A stretch of 64,000 bases of DNA from Empedobacter brevis NBRC 14943 = ATCC 43319 (GCF_000382425.1 NZ_KB908295.1:226274-290273); one strand, 5' to 3'; positions 7,433 through 17,521 are shown, counted from the first letter of the stretch. The notes: generated by a model not told the origin, from the letters alone. Numbers and translations: made by a program.

Positions 7433-8872
7433 TTATTTTGTTGAACAAGAATTATTTCCCAATTGACATGGAGAAATTCCTTCTACAATTTTGATTCCTT
7501 CAACATCTTTTATTTTTCCGAAACCTCCAGCTACATCAATCAGGTTTTCGTAACCACGAGCGCGTAAAATAGAGGTGAAAATCATTGAACGGTACCCTCC
7601 AGCACAATGAACTAAATAAGTTTCTTCCGGATCAATTAATTTCATTGATTCGTTGATAAAATCTAAAGGAGCACTAATCGCACCTTCTACATGAGAAGTT
7701 TCATATTCACCGGGTTTGCGAACGTCCAAAACTTTTAATTCAGTTTCATCAACTAACTCCACAAATTCTTCTGGAGAAACAGATACGATTTCATCAAAAT
7801 CTTTTTCTGCATCAAGCCAAGCTTGAAAACCATTATTCAAAAATCCAATAACATTATCATAACCAACACGAGCCAAGCGTGTCACAGCTTCTTCTTCTGC
7901 ACCAACTTCTGCAATTAACAGAATAGATTGTTTAATATCTGTAATTAATGTTCCTACCCAAGGCGCAAAATTTCCTTTAATACCAATGTTGATAGAATTT
8001 GGAATAAAACCAGCGGTGAAAGTTTGAGGATCACGAACGTCTAAAATTAAAGCGTTTGTATCTTCAGCAATTTGGATAAATTCATCCGGAGATAATGCTT
8101 TATTTGCACGTTCTTTTACAACATCTAATGATTCTACCCCCAATTTATTCATCAGTACATTTTCCGGAAAATAGAATGGAGGAGGCATTAAACCAGAAGT
8201 TAATTCAGTAATAAACTCTTCTTTTGTCATTTTTGGATTCAAGGCGTAATTTACTTCTTTTTGATGACCTAATGAATCAAAAGTTTCTTTGCTCATATTT
8301 TTACCACAAGCAGACCCTGCTCCGTGAGCCGGATATACAATGATATCATTTGCTAAAGGCATAATTTTGTTTCTCAAAGAATCATATAAGTACCCTGCTA
8401 ATTTTTCTTGTGTTAAATCTGAATTTAACTTTTGAGCCAAATCAGGACGACCAACATCTCCGATAAATAAAGTATCTCCTGTAAAAATTGCATAATCTTT
8501 ACCATTTTCATCTTTCAACAAATAGGTTGTACTTTCCATGGTGTGACCAGGCGTATGCAATGCTGTAATGGTAATGTTCCCTAAGGTAAATACCTCTCCG
8601 TCTGTTGCGATATGTGTATCAAAACTAGGTTCAGCAGTAGGACCATAAACAATAGAAGCACCTGTTTTTTGCGCTAAATCTACATGTCCTGAAACGAAGT
8701 CTGCGTGAAAATGTGTTTCGAAAATGTATTTAATTTTTGCATGATCTTTTGTTGCTTGATCCACATAAGATTGTGTTTCTCTTAAAGGATCAATAATCGC
8801 AACTTCTCCGTTGCTTTCTATATAATAGGCACCTTGAGCAAGACATCCAGTGTAAATTTGTTCAATTTTCAT
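7433..8872 (-). CDS. Persulfide dioxygenase-like MBL-fold hydrolase with two rhodanese domains
   Basis: A 479-residue cytosolic protein. Residues 1-240 are a metallo-beta-lactamase fold of the ETHE1/BLH type: THFHADFVSGH (53-63) gives His54, His56, Asp58, His110 in HTPGH, Asp133 in TGDT and His183 in PAHG. Two rhodanese domains follow, about 262-358 and 365-465. The first lacks its cysteine (ILLIAEVGAEEE); the second keeps it as Cys423 in VHCAGGYRS. The predicted role is oxidation of glutathione or protein persulfide to sulfite with sulfur transfer. The TauE exporter and TPMT-like methyltransferase upstream on the same strand fit a sulfide-detoxification unit. Confidence 0.88.
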   Translation of the reverse strand: MKIEQIYTGCLAQGAYYIESNGEVAIIDPLRETQSYVDQATKDHAKIKYIFETHFHADFVSGHVDLAQKTGASIVYGPTAEPSFDTHIATDGEVFTLGNITITALHTPGHTMESTTYLLKDENGKDYAIFTGDTLFIGDVGRPDLAQKLNSDLTQEKLAGYLYDSLRNKIMPLANDIIVYPAHGAGSACGKNMSKETFDSLGHQKEVNYALNPKMTKEEFITELTSGLMPPPFYFPENVLMNKLGVESLDVVKERANKALSPDEFIQIAEDTNALILDVRDPQTFTAGFIPNSINIGIKGNFAPWVGTLITDIKQSILLIAEVGAEEEAVTRLARVGYDNVIGFLNNGFQAWLDAEKDFDEIVSVSPEEFVELVDETELKVLDVRKPGEYETSHVEGAISAPLDFINESMKLIDPEETYLVHCAGGYRSMIFTSILRARGYENLIDVAGGFGKIKDVEGIKIVEGISPCQLGNNSCSTK

Positions 8873-9010
8873 AAAAATGAATTTAGATTGTAAAAATACG
8901 AATAATTAAAATTAGAATTTTCCATTAGAGGGCCAATTCTTATACTTTTCATCTATTTAAATTCAAATAAGATTGATAGTTATGTGTAAAACTATGAATG
9001 AAATCATAGG

Positions 9011-9598
9011 TTATTTTTTAATCTTTTTTAAATTAATAAACAATTCAGATCCTGCTCTTGGAGGAATCGAATTGTAACAATTTTCCATCACTTTGAAATC
9101 AAAATAATCGTTGAAATAAGTTTGATATTCAGCTTTATTTCCTCCGTAAGGTGGTGTATCATTTCCAAAGTCTCTGTTAAATAATACACCAACCAGCTTT
9201 CCGTTTTCTGCTAATAATTCGTTCATTTTGATGCTATACTTTTGACGCAATTCAGGATCTAAAGCGCAAAAGAACGTTTGTTCTAAAATCAAATCAAACT
9301 CTTCTTCCAATGTAAAAAAATCCTGGTGTAGCACCTTGATCGCTGGGTTGTTTTTAAATTTTTCTTTGATTGTTTTGACAATAACCTCAGAAATATCAAT
9401 CAATGTAATAGCTGTAAACCCTTGTTCTAAAAGATAATCTGCTTCGTAAGCATTTCCACAACCCGGAATCAAAATTCGACTGTTTTTATTTTCGAGTTGA
9501 TCAATGTACTCTTTCAGAGGAGTTGAAGGAGCTTTGAGGTCCCAACCTGTTTCATGGTTAATGTATTTAGAATTCCAAAAATTTTCGTTTAGTTCCAT
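9011..9598 (-). CDS. Thiopurine S-methyltransferase-family SAM methyltransferase
   Basis: A 195-residue class I methyltransferase. The TPMT-family N-terminus NFWNSKYINHETGWD is followed by SAM motif I RILIPGCGNAYEADYLLEQG (41-60), the acidic motif LIDIS near residue 83, and FDLILEQTFFCALDP, which is characteristic of the family. Bacterial homologues methylate thiols, selenite/tellurite or hydrogen sulfide. The start is nine bases from the stop of the TauE gene, so the two form one transcript. In this context a sulfide or thiol substrate is the best guess; this is inference from neighbours. Confidence 0.85.
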   Translation of the reverse strand: MELNENFWNSKYINHETGWDLKAPSTPLKEYIDQLENKNSRILIPGCGNAYEADYLLEQGFTAITLIDISEVIVKTIKEKFKNNPAIKVLHQDFFTLEEEFDLILEQTFFCALDPELRQKYSIKMNELLAENGKLVGVLFNRDFGNDTPPYGGNKAEYQTYFNDYFDFKVMENCYNSIPPRAGSELFINLKKIKK

Positions 9599-9607
9599 CT
9601 TAATAAA

Positions 9608-10411
9608 TTATTGAATTATAAATTCTTCGATAAACATAAAAAAAGCCATTAAAATAATAAAAATTGCAAATGTTCGTTTTAAAAACTGTACGGGTAAAAA
9701 CTTGTTAATGTATGTTCCGACAAGAATTCCGACCATTGAAATTCCGATAAAAACACTTAAGAAACTCCAATCTATTTTGATGTGAAGAGCATCGCCAATA
9801 AAAAATCCAATAAGAGAATTAATCGCGATGATAACCAATGAAGTTGCCGAAGCTTTTTTCATGTCTAATTTGGCAACCATCATTAATGCTGGAACAATTA
9901 AAAATCCACCACCAGCACCTACCATTCCGGTTAATCCTCCGATTAAAAAACCTTGAATTAGTAGGATTGGATTTAATTTGTCATTTTTTTGAATGAATTT
10001 TTCTTCTTTTTTACCTTTTAGCATTGATATTGCCGCAAAAACCATTAAAACTGCAAATAACCCAAACATTGCCATTCGACGGGTGATGATAAAATCTCCA
10101 ATAGAAAATAAGTTACTTGGTAAAGCTGGAATAAGAAAGGCACGTACCAATGTAATTCCAATTACAGCAGGTAATCCAAATTGATAAACAACCTTCCAAT
10201 CAACCATTTTTTGAGAAGCTTGTTTTATTCCACCAATTAATCCTGTAGAACCAACGATGCATAATGAATAAGCAGTTGCTATTTTTTCGTCGAAATGAAA
10301 AATATATGCTAAGATAGGAACTGCTAATATAGAACCTCCTCCACCAAGAACTCCCATAATCAGTCCAATGAAAAAAGCACCTACAAAACCAAAAAACTCT
10401 ATAAAATCCAT
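9608..10411 (-). CDS. TauE/SafE family sulfite/anion exporter
   Basis: A 267-residue integral membrane protein with about eight helices in two homologous halves. Each half starts with the family glycine motif: IMGVLGGGGSILAVPILAY near residue 19 and LTGMVGAGGGFLIVPALMM near residue 156. TauE/SafE proteins export sulfite, sulfoacetate or related anions. With a persulfide dioxygenase, whose product is sulfite, two genes downstream, sulfite export is a sensible role. A perfect inverted repeat lies 27 bases upstream of its start and probably controls the operon. Confidence 0.88.
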   Translation of the reverse strand: MDFIEFFGFVGAFFIGLIMGVLGGGGSILAVPILAYIFHFDEKIATAYSLCIVGSTGLIGGIKQASQKMVDWKVVYQFGLPAVIGITLVRAFLIPALPSNLFSIGDFIITRRMAMFGLFAVLMVFAAISMLKGKKEEKFIQKNDKLNPILLIQGFLIGGLTGMVGAGGGFLIVPALMMVAKLDMKKASATSLVIIAINSLIGFFIGDALHIKIDWSFLSVFIGISMVGILVGTYINKFLPVQFLKRTFAIFIILMAFFMFIEEFIIQ

Positions 10412-10437
10412 TTTTTTCTCGTTCGATTTCTACAAAT

Positions 10438-10467
10438 CTATAGTAAATACTAAAACATTTACTATAG
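10438..10467 (-). promoter_or_regulatory. Perfect 11-bp inverted-repeat operator overlapping a -7 element before the TauE gene
   Basis: Arms CTATAGTAAAT (10438-10448) and ATTTACTATAG (10457-10467) flank an 8-base spacer. Read on the minus strand, the arm nearest the gene merges into TAGATTTG, a match to the Bacteroidota -7 consensus TAnnTTTG, about 20 bases before the start codon. A dimeric regulator bound here would block polymerase, so repression relieved by a sulfur species is the simplest model. No regulator gene is adjacent. Confidence 0.65.
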
Positions 10468-10634
10468 GAATATTATCAAATAATGTTGTAAATTAAGACA
10501 AATGCCTACTAAACCAATAGACGTGTTATTATTTCAATTTTTTATTTATACTGCAAATTTGCTGTAACATTTTCTAGAATTTTGCTACTAATGTTACATA
10601 AGCACAGTAGATAAAAACTTATAAAAACTATTAA

Positions 10635-11957
10635 ATGAAGAAATTTCTTATGTCTATATTATTTGCGGGATCTGCATTATTTGGTCAGCAAATAAAATTT
10701 GATGAGTACACTCTACCAAACGGATTACATGTCATCCTTCATCAAGACAATTCTGCACCGGTAATTACAACAGGTGTTATGTATCATGTTGGTTCTAAGG
10801 ATGAGCAAGTCGGGAAAACTGGTTTTGCTCACTTTTTTGAGCATTTGTTGTTTGAAGGAACAGAGAATATCAAAAGAGGAGAATGGTTCAAAATTGTTTC
10901 TTCTCATGGAGGTTCTAATAATGCCAATACAACAACAGATAGAACTTACTATTACGAAACTTTTCCATCAAATAACTTAGAATTAGGATTATGGATGGAA
11001 TCTGATCGTTTACGTCAACCAATTATCAATCAAATAGGTGTTGACACGCAAAAAGAAGTTGTAAAAGAAGAGAAACGTTCTCGTTTAGATAATCAACCTT
11101 ATGGTAAATTTTCTTATGGAGAAGCAGTTAATCCACACGTTTTCAAGAAAAGTGGTTACCGTTGGAGCGTAATCGGTTCTTTTGAAGATTTGAGTAATGC
11201 AAAATTAGATGATTTTAAACATTTCAGTCAAACCTATTATGTTCCGAATAATGCTGTATTAGTTGTTGCAGGTGACTTTAATAAAGAGGAAGCGAAGAAA
11301 TTAATCGAGAAATATTTTGGCGTAATTCCAAGAGGAAAAGATGTTGTTAAAACAGTCATTAAAGAAGACCCTATTACTTCTGAAATTCGTGCAACTGAAT
11401 ACGATGCTAATATTCAAATTCCGTTATTAGCCATCAATTACCGTACACCGGATAACAAATCGAAAGATGCTTATGCATTAGAAATGTTATCAAGTTATTT
11501 AACAGGAGGAAAATCGTCAGTTTTATATAAAAAATATGTTGATGAAAAGAAAGAAGCATTGCAAATTTTTGCTTTCAATCGTCAAATGGAAGATTACGGA
11601 ATTTACTCAATTGGAATTTTACCACAAGGAGAAGTTTCGTTTGATAAGTTAGAAAATGAGTTACAACAAGATATAGAAAAGGTGCAAACAAATTTAATTT
11701 CAGAAGAAGATTACCAAAAAATCTTGAATGGAATTGAAAATAGTTTTGTGGCTTCAAAATCAGGCGTTCAGAATATAGCACATGCTTTGGCAGATGCTTA
11801 TATGTTGGGAGGAGATACAAATAAGATCAACGAAGAATTGAAAATTTATCAATCGGTATCGAGAGAAGATATCAGAAACGTTGCAAAAAAGTATTTAAAC
11901 AAAAACCAACGTGTAATTATCCACTATTTACCAGAATCTAAAAAAGCTGCAAAATAA
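10635..11957 (+). CDS. M16 family zinc metallopeptidase, catalytic
   Basis: A 440-residue exported peptidase. A signal peptide (MKKFLMSILFAGSALFGQ) is followed by the two-domain pitrilysin fold. The inverted zinc motif HxxEH is present as His66, Glu69 and His70 in HFFEHLLFEGT, with the distal ligand Glu145 or Glu146 in VVKEEKRSRLDN about 76 residues later. The second domain (about 215-400) lacks such a motif, as usual. It is followed 14 bases later by a second M16 gene without zinc ligands, so the pair should form an alpha/beta heterodimer in the periplasm that degrades peptides. Confidence 0.93.
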   Translation: MKKFLMSILFAGSALFGQQIKFDEYTLPNGLHVILHQDNSAPVITTGVMYHVGSKDEQVGKTGFAHFFEHLLFEGTENIKRGEWFKIVSSHGGSNNANTTTDRTYYYETFPSNNLELGLWMESDRLRQPIINQIGVDTQKEVVKEEKRSRLDNQPYGKFSYGEAVNPHVFKKSGYRWSVIGSFEDLSNAKLDDFKHFSQTYYVPNNAVLVVAGDFNKEEAKKLIEKYFGVIPRGKDVVKTVIKEDPITSEIRATEYDANIQIPLLAINYRTPDNKSKDAYALEMLSSYLTGGKSSVLYKKYVDEKKEALQIFAFNRQMEDYGIYSIGILPQGEVSFDKLENELQQDIEKVQTNLISEEDYQKILNGIENSFVASKSGVQNIAHALADAYMLGGDTNKINEELKIYQSVSREDIRNVAKKYLNKNQRVIIHYLPESKKAAK

Positions 11958-11971
11958 AAAACGACTGAATT

Positions 11972-14017
11972 ATGAAAACAAAGATATTATCTCTTGCAAT
12001 TGCTTTTATGGCAGTTAGCTTAAATGCTCAAGTTAAAATTCCTATGCCAAAGCCAGGTCCTGCGCCAACGGTTAATTTGGGAAAATCAAACGAATTCAAA
12101 CTAAAAAATGGCTTAACGGTTATTGTTGTAGAAAATCACAAATTACCTCGTGTTTCTGCTACTTTAACTATTGATAATCCTCCATTCGCTTTAGGTGCTA
12201 AAAAAGGTGCTGAATCTTTATTGAGTGAAATGTTAGGAACCGGAACAACCACGAAATCGAAAGACGAATTCAACAAAAGAATTGAGTTTTTAGGTGCCCG
12301 TGTTAATTTTTGGGAAGAAGGAGCTTCAGCAAGTTCTTTAACGAAATACTTCAATGAAATATTTGGTTACATGGCAGACGGAGCGGTGAATCCTAATTTT
12401 ACAGAAAAAGAATTTACTGATGTAAAAAAACGTTACATTGAAGGTTTGAAAGCAGATGAAAAATCTGTAGAAAGTGCCGCATCTCGTGTTTCTAATATTT
12501 TAGTTTACGGAAAAAACAATCCTTTCTCAGAGTTTGATACACCAGAACAAATCGAGAAAATCACATTACAGGATGTGAAGGATTACTATACGACCTACTA
12601 CAAACCAAATAATGCTTATTTAATCGTTGTTGGAGATATCTCAACAAAAGATGTAAAAGCATTGGCAGAAAAAAACTTTAATTCTTGGCAAACAGGAAAA
12701 TTAAACATTCCTGCTTTTCCAAAAGTAGAGGAAGTTAAAAAAACGGAGTTAAATGCGATTAACATGTCAAATGCAGTCCAATCTGTGGTTTCAGTTTCGT
12801 ACCCGGTTCATTTAACAAAAAAAGATCCTGATTATTATGCAGCTTTGATTGCATCGTCAATTTTAGGAGGAGATTTCAATTCGAAATTAAATATGAATCT
12901 TCGTGAAGCTCATGGATGGACATATGGTGCACGTGGAGGAGTTTCTGACTCGCGTTATATTGGGCGTTTCAATACAAATGCTACAGTTCGTAACGAAGTA
13001 ACAGATTCCGCTATTGTAGAAACGATGAAAGAAATAAAAGGAATGACGCTAAATAAAATCGACCAAAAAATGTTGGATGATGTGAAAGCGAAATTCTTAG
13101 GGAATTTTATTTTGACATTAGAAAGTCCTTCAACAGTTGCGAATCAGGCATTAACTAAAAAGACGAATCAATTATCTGATAATTTTTATGCCGATTATAT
13201 CAAAAATATAAATGCAGTAACAGTAGATGATGTATTGCGTGTTTCAAAAAAATATTTCCGTCCGGATCAGGCTAAAATTAATGTAACAGGTAAATTAGAG
13301 CAAATTGCTCCGGCTTTAGAAAAGTTAGGTTATCCTGTTAATTATTATGATTCGTATGGGAATGAAACAGAAAAGCCAGTTTCAGAAGCCAAAAAAACAA
13401 CGACTACTGTTGCCCAAATTACAGAGAACTATTTCAAAGCTATTGGTGGAGCGGATAAAGTAAAAGTTGTAAAGTCATTGATGCAGAAAGGAAAAATTGA
13501 AACGATGGGAATGAATGGAACTTATGCAAAAAAAGACGCAGCACCAAATAAAACGGCAACGGAGTTTTCAATTATGGGCATGACAATTAAACAAGTTTTT
13601 GACGGACAAAAAGGGTATATGTCACAAGCCGGACAAAAAATGGATTTACCGGCTGATATGACAGCACCTTTAATAAAGACCAACTCATTGTTTGTTCCTT
13701 TATCAGAAGGGTATAAAACAGCTAAAGTGGATGGGATTTTTTCTGAGAATGGGGCTGAGTATTACAAAGTGGTCGTAGCAGAATTAGATCGAACAGATTT
13801 TTATGATGTAAAAACCGGTTTGTTGATGAAATCTGAGCAAAAGCAAAAAACACCACAAGGAGATTTAATAGCGACAACAATTAATAAATGGTATAAAGCT
13901 TTTGACGGAATACAATTTCCAACAGAAATGGTAACCGAAGCTGGTCCGCAAACAATAAAAGTGACAATAGATACAGTTGAGGTCAACAAAAATGTAAGCG
14001 AAGCGGATTTTAAATAG
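11972..14017 (+). CDS. M16 family peptidase-like subunit (non-catalytic) with extra C-terminal domain
   Basis: A 681-residue exported protein with a signal peptide ending near MAVSLNAQ. Residues about 40-460 are an M16 fold, but the place of HxxEH reads GAESLLSEMLGTGTT, so zinc cannot be bound. It retains RxxxY-like residues in its second half (HGWTYGARGGVSDSR), as in the beta subunits of processing peptidases. Residues about 475-681 form an additional domain beginning TQITENYFKAIGGADKVKVV, similar to outer-membrane lipoprotein carrier-like domains found in Bacteroidota. Co-transcribed with the catalytic subunit upstream; a terminator follows. Confidence 0.9.
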   Translation: MKTKILSLAIAFMAVSLNAQVKIPMPKPGPAPTVNLGKSNEFKLKNGLTVIVVENHKLPRVSATLTIDNPPFALGAKKGAESLLSEMLGTGTTTKSKDEFNKRIEFLGARVNFWEEGASASSLTKYFNEIFGYMADGAVNPNFTEKEFTDVKKRYIEGLKADEKSVESAASRVSNILVYGKNNPFSEFDTPEQIEKITLQDVKDYYTTYYKPNNAYLIVVGDISTKDVKALAEKNFNSWQTGKLNIPAFPKVEEVKKTELNAINMSNAVQSVVSVSYPVHLTKKDPDYYAALIASSILGGDFNSKLNMNLREAHGWTYGARGGVSDSRYIGRFNTNATVRNEVTDSAIVETMKEIKGMTLNKIDQKMLDDVKAKFLGNFILTLESPSTVANQALTKKTNQLSDNFYADYIKNINAVTVDDVLRVSKKYFRPDQAKINVTGKLEQIAPALEKLGYPVNYYDSYGNETEKPVSEAKKTTTTVAQITENYFKAIGGADKVKVVKSLMQKGKIETMGMNGTYAKKDAAPNKTATEFSIMGMTIKQVFDGQKGYMSQAGQKMDLPADMTAPLIKTNSLFVPLSEGYKTAKVDGIFSENGAEYYKVVVAELDRTDFYDVKTGLLMKSEQKQKTPQGDLIATTINKWYKAFDGIQFPTEMVTEAGPQTIKVTIDTVEVNKNVSEADFK

Positions 14018-14047
14018 AAACAATTCTTTTTAAATATTTTTCAAATG

Positions 14048-14081
14048 AAAAGGCAATCTCAATTTTGAGATTGTCTTTTTT
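14048..14081 (+). terminator. Intrinsic terminator after M16 pair
   Basis: AAAGGCAATCTC pairs with GAGATTGTCTTT (one mismatch) across a short AATTTT loop, followed by a T-run. It lies 31 bases after the stop of the second M16 gene. Confidence 0.8.
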
Positions 14082-14183
14082 GTTAGGAGCACGTTAAGTT
14101 GATGATTTTTTTAGTTTAGACGCAGAAGAATTTGTTTGCATAGAAGAGGCATGATATAGTTAGTATTGTGAATGAATACAATT

Positions 14184-14214
14184 AAAAAAAGCTCCGATTA
14201 TTTCGGAGCTTTTT
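14184..14214 (-). terminator. Intrinsic terminator of the ccsA-type gene
   Basis: The stem AAAGCTCCGA/TCGGAGCTTT with a TTAT loop and flanking A and T runs sits 17 bases past the stop of the minus-strand cytochrome maturation gene; being symmetrical it can also stop plus-strand readthrough. Confidence 0.8.
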
Positions 14215-14230
14215 AGTTATAATTTAAATA

Positions 14231-17200
14231 TTATTCTTTTGTTTTTACATGATAAATCTTGTTCTGGAAATACCAAGCTGCTGCTGATAAGATTAACATT
14301 CCAACTGCTGTTGCAGGAACCCAAAAAGGAATTGGAATTGGATCTCCGGCCGCATAAGAATGTAAACCAGATAAATAATAGTTCACACCAAAATAAGTCA
14401 TAATTACAGACCAAATAGCCCACATAGCGGCTACATTAAATGCATATTTACCTCTTAATCCAGGAACTAAACGCATGTGTAAAACGACAGCATAAATAAT
14501 CACTGAAACGAAAGCCCACGTTTCTTTTGGGTCCCATGACCAATAACGTCCCCAAGATTCGTTTGCCCACATACCACCTAGAAATGTACCAACAGTTAAT
14601 AAGTAAATTCCAATTGTTAAAGACATTTCAGAAACATAAGTCATCTCTTTTAAAGAAATTTCAATCTTTTTATTTGGTTTAATCATCATGATAGTTAATG
14701 AGAAAACACCTAAAATAGCACTTAGCCCAAAGAAACCATATGACGAAACAATAATTGCAACGTGGACAATCAACCAATAAGATTTAAGAACAGGAACAAG
14801 AGGTGTAATCTGTGGATCCAACATAGAACCTCCATGTGCAAACCCCATCATAATTACAGCAACCATAGCTCCCGTAGTCGGAATAAAGGCATTTCGGTTT
14901 TTGTATAATAACATTCCTGCTAGCACACTGATCCAAGAGATGAATACAATGGCTTCGTATCCGTTTGACCAAGGAGCGTGTCCTGTTAAGTACCAACGAA
15001 CACCTAAACCGACTGCTTGTATAATAAATATCACAACCAATAGACCTATACAGACGTTGATTATTCGGTGTAATATTTTACTCTCTGAGAACAATTGGAT
15101 GAATGACAAAATCATCAATACTCCACCAACCATTGAATAAGCTACCATTACCCAAAAGAAAACATTGTATTTGTTGTATAATACCTCAATTTCAACTTTT
15201 GTAGGAGAAGGCACAACATTTTTCCCCCATTTGTGTTGGTATTTATCGATATAATCTACAGCATTATCAGCAGGTGTCCAATCTCCGTTTTCAATTCCTT
15301 TCGAAACCATGTTAAAGTAAACACTTACCATTCCGAGTGCCATTGTATCAATTTCTACCGGATTTTCTTGTGTCTGATAAATCCAAGAAGTCCAACGTTC
15401 AGAAGGATCGTTTTGAACAGGAATAATTTTTAATTGATATCCTTTTGCTGTTTGATCTAAAATATTGAAACGTTCTGTAACTTTTATAACCTCTTCATCA
15501 AATTTAGAACGTTCAGAAGGTTTTCTTGAGAATGCCTCATTGTAGGCTTTATCTAATTTGAATCGTGTTGTTTTAGGATCTATTAAGTTCATTAAAGAGG
15601 TGTAACCATCTTCGTTTGCACTTGTGATTTTCTTTAAACGATCTCCACCTTTTTCACCAACTTCAATCATTGGAGCATTCACCCAATATGCAGGGTCTAA
15701 TTGCAAAGAAATAAACCATTTGTCTGCAGATAAACCGTGAAATTTACTTTTTTTATAAACTTTTCGAAGAATTTCTAAAGCATGTGTATTAATCGGTTTT
15801 ATACGGCCCTCAATATCCTGGATCAGAAGATGACCAAACTTTTCTGCATGTTCATCAGGAATTTTCACATTTTTAGCTAATTCATCACCATCCGCCATTT
15901 TAGTAGAAAATTTTCCGATATGTTCTGATGAATGAACATTGCCACTTTCTGAGTCAGTCTGAATTTTTTGATGCGCATTTTTTCCTCCGTCAGTTGTACT
16001 TGGATTTTGAGCGAAAGCGAATCCAGAAAGTAAAAATAATGGAAGTAAAATATTTACTTTTTTAGTATGTAAACCTTTCAATAAAGAATTTAATTGGATG
16101 AATCGGGTTCCTTTCCAGAATAATGAAACGAACATTCCTCCAAATAATAGGAAATAACCTAAATAAGTAATGTTAGTTCCCCACCAATCCTGATTAACGG
16201 ATAAAATTGTTCCGTCCTCTGTTGGGAAATAACTAGATTGGAAGAAACGATAACCTTTGTAATCCATTACATTGTTCATATAAATGTGATGTTTTGTTTC
16301 TTTTCCTTCGTCGATAACTGTAATGTTAGACTCAAAAGAAGATGGATTTGTAGAACCAGGATAACGATCTAGAATAAAGTCATCCAAACGAATACTAAAT
16401 GGTACTTTTTCCATTTTAGAACCATATCCTAACGAAATATTCATTCCGTCAATTTGTACATCAGCTGTATAATTTGTAGTACCTTTTCCTCCAACAATGG
16501 TTACGGTGTCGCGTTTATCGCCTACAATAATTTCAGCTTTAATGGCTCCTGGAAGATTTTTTTCTTCTGCCTTAAATTTAGAACCTTGTCGGTATAAGAC
16601 TTCTCCTTTGAAAGCCGGATTAGGAATCACAAACTGAGCACCGTTGATGGTATATAACGAACGCAATTTTAATGGAGCAGGAACATTAAACTGTACCTTT
16701 CCTGCACCTTCTTGCAATTTTTGCATGTCTGTAATTTGTCCGACTTGCTGCCCGGCCATTTGTACATATTCTCCTTCGAAAGGAGATTTGATGACTAAAT
16801 TTTCTCCTTCACCTGTAATTTGTACAGCACCATCTTGTGGTCGATTATAAGAAACAAGCGTTCCGTTTACACTTTTTATTTCACCATTTCTGATGAATAC
16901 CGAATTACGTCCGCCTTGATCAACGGTAACAATTTCTAAAACGTTGATTCCTTCTTTTGTTCTTACAACTGTATCTAAAGCGTGAGGAATAAAATCAAAT
17001 GTACGCAGTTTGATCACTTTGTCTTTGAATTGATATTCACCTTCAAATTGTCTGTAAAACAACGCGCTTGTACTGTCTTTTCGATCAAAATACGTCATGT
17101 TGTACTGATGATTGTCGTACGCTAAACGCTGTGTACCATCATCAACCATCATTTTGAAATATGATTTGTACGATGTGATTTCGTTACTTGTTCCTCCTTC

Positions 17201-17521
17201 CGGAATAGGCATTTCTCCCTCGAAACTGATGTAACGAGTAATTCCTCCTCCAATAAAAATAAACAAAAATGCTAAGTGAAAAACCAATAAAGGAAGTTTT
17301 TCCTTCGACCATAATCGATATCGTTTGATGTTCATTAAGAACAAAACGATCAACCAAATCATTAAAACCTCAAACCACTTTGCCTCGTAAATAACAGCTT
17401 TTGCAGTAGCCGTATCGTAGTCATTTTCAATGAAAGTGGCATACCCCATAGCGACAGCATAAATGAAAAGCAAGACCGTCATGGTTCTGGTAGAAAATAA
17501 ATATTTTTCTATTTTACTCAT
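14231..17521 (-). CDS. ccsA: Cytochrome c biogenesis protein, ResB-CcsA fusion
   Basis: A 1096-residue membrane protein of system II cytochrome c maturation, in which heme is moved across the membrane and attached to apocytochromes. Residues 1-480 are ResB-like, with three N-terminal helices (about 12-32, 50-65, 75-100), a large periplasmic domain and a helix near 450-470. After a second hydrophobic segment (about 495-512) comes a soluble region, then the CcsA-like multi-helix domain from about 790. The heme-handling WWD motif is WGRYWSWDPKETWAF near residue 990, and candidate heme-ligand histidines are in TGHAPWSNGYE (about 847), VHVAIIVSSYG (about 918) and GLHSYAAG (about 1052). Monocistronic, with its own terminator. 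Confidence 0.93.
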   Translation of the reverse strand: MSKIEKYLFSTRTMTVLLFIYAVAMGYATFIENDYDTATAKAVIYEAKWFEVLMIWLIVLFLMNIKRYRLWSKEKLPLLVFHLAFLFIFIGGGITRYISFEGEMPIPEGGTSNEITSYKSYFKMMVDDGTQRLAYDNHQYNMTYFDRKDSTSALFYRQFEGEYQFKDKVIKLRTFDFIPHALDTVVRTKEGINVLEIVTVDQGGRNSVFIRNGEIKSVNGTLVSYNRPQDGAVQITGEGENLVIKSPFEGEYVQMAGQQVGQITDMQKLQEGAGKVQFNVPAPLKLRSLYTINGAQFVIPNPAFKGEVLYRQGSKFKAEEKNLPGAIKAEIIVGDKRDTVTIVGGKGTTNYTADVQIDGMNISLGYGSKMEKVPFSIRLDDFILDRYPGSTNPSSFESNITVIDEGKETKHHIYMNNVMDYKGYRFFQSSYFPTEDGTILSVNQDWWGTNITYLGYFLLFGGMFVSLFWKGTRFIQLNSLLKGLHTKKVNILLPLFLLSGFAFAQNPSTTDGGKNAHQKIQTDSESGNVHSSEHIGKFSTKMADGDELAKNVKIPDEHAEKFGHLLIQDIEGRIKPINTHALEILRKVYKKSKFHGLSADKWFISLQLDPAYWVNAPMIEVGEKGGDRLKKITSANEDGYTSLMNLIDPKTTRFKLDKAYNEAFSRKPSERSKFDEEVIKVTERFNILDQTAKGYQLKIIPVQNDPSERWTSWIYQTQENPVEIDTMALGMVSVYFNMVSKGIENGDWTPADNAVDYIDKYQHKWGKNVVPSPTKVEIEVLYNKYNVFFWVMVAYSMVGGVLMILSFIQLFSESKILHRIINVCIGLLVVIFIIQAVGLGVRWYLTGHAPWSNGYEAIVFISWISVLAGMLLYKNRNAFIPTTGAMVAVIMMGFAHGGSMLDPQITPLVPVLKSYWLIVHVAIIVSSYGFFGLSAILGVFSLTIMMIKPNKKIEISLKEMTYVSEMSLTIGIYLLTVGTFLGGMWANESWGRYWSWDPKETWAFVSVIIYAVVLHMRLVPGLRGKYAFNVAAMWAIWSVIMTYFGVNYYLSGLHSYAAGDPIPIPFWVPATAVGMLILSAAAWYFQNKIYHVKTKE

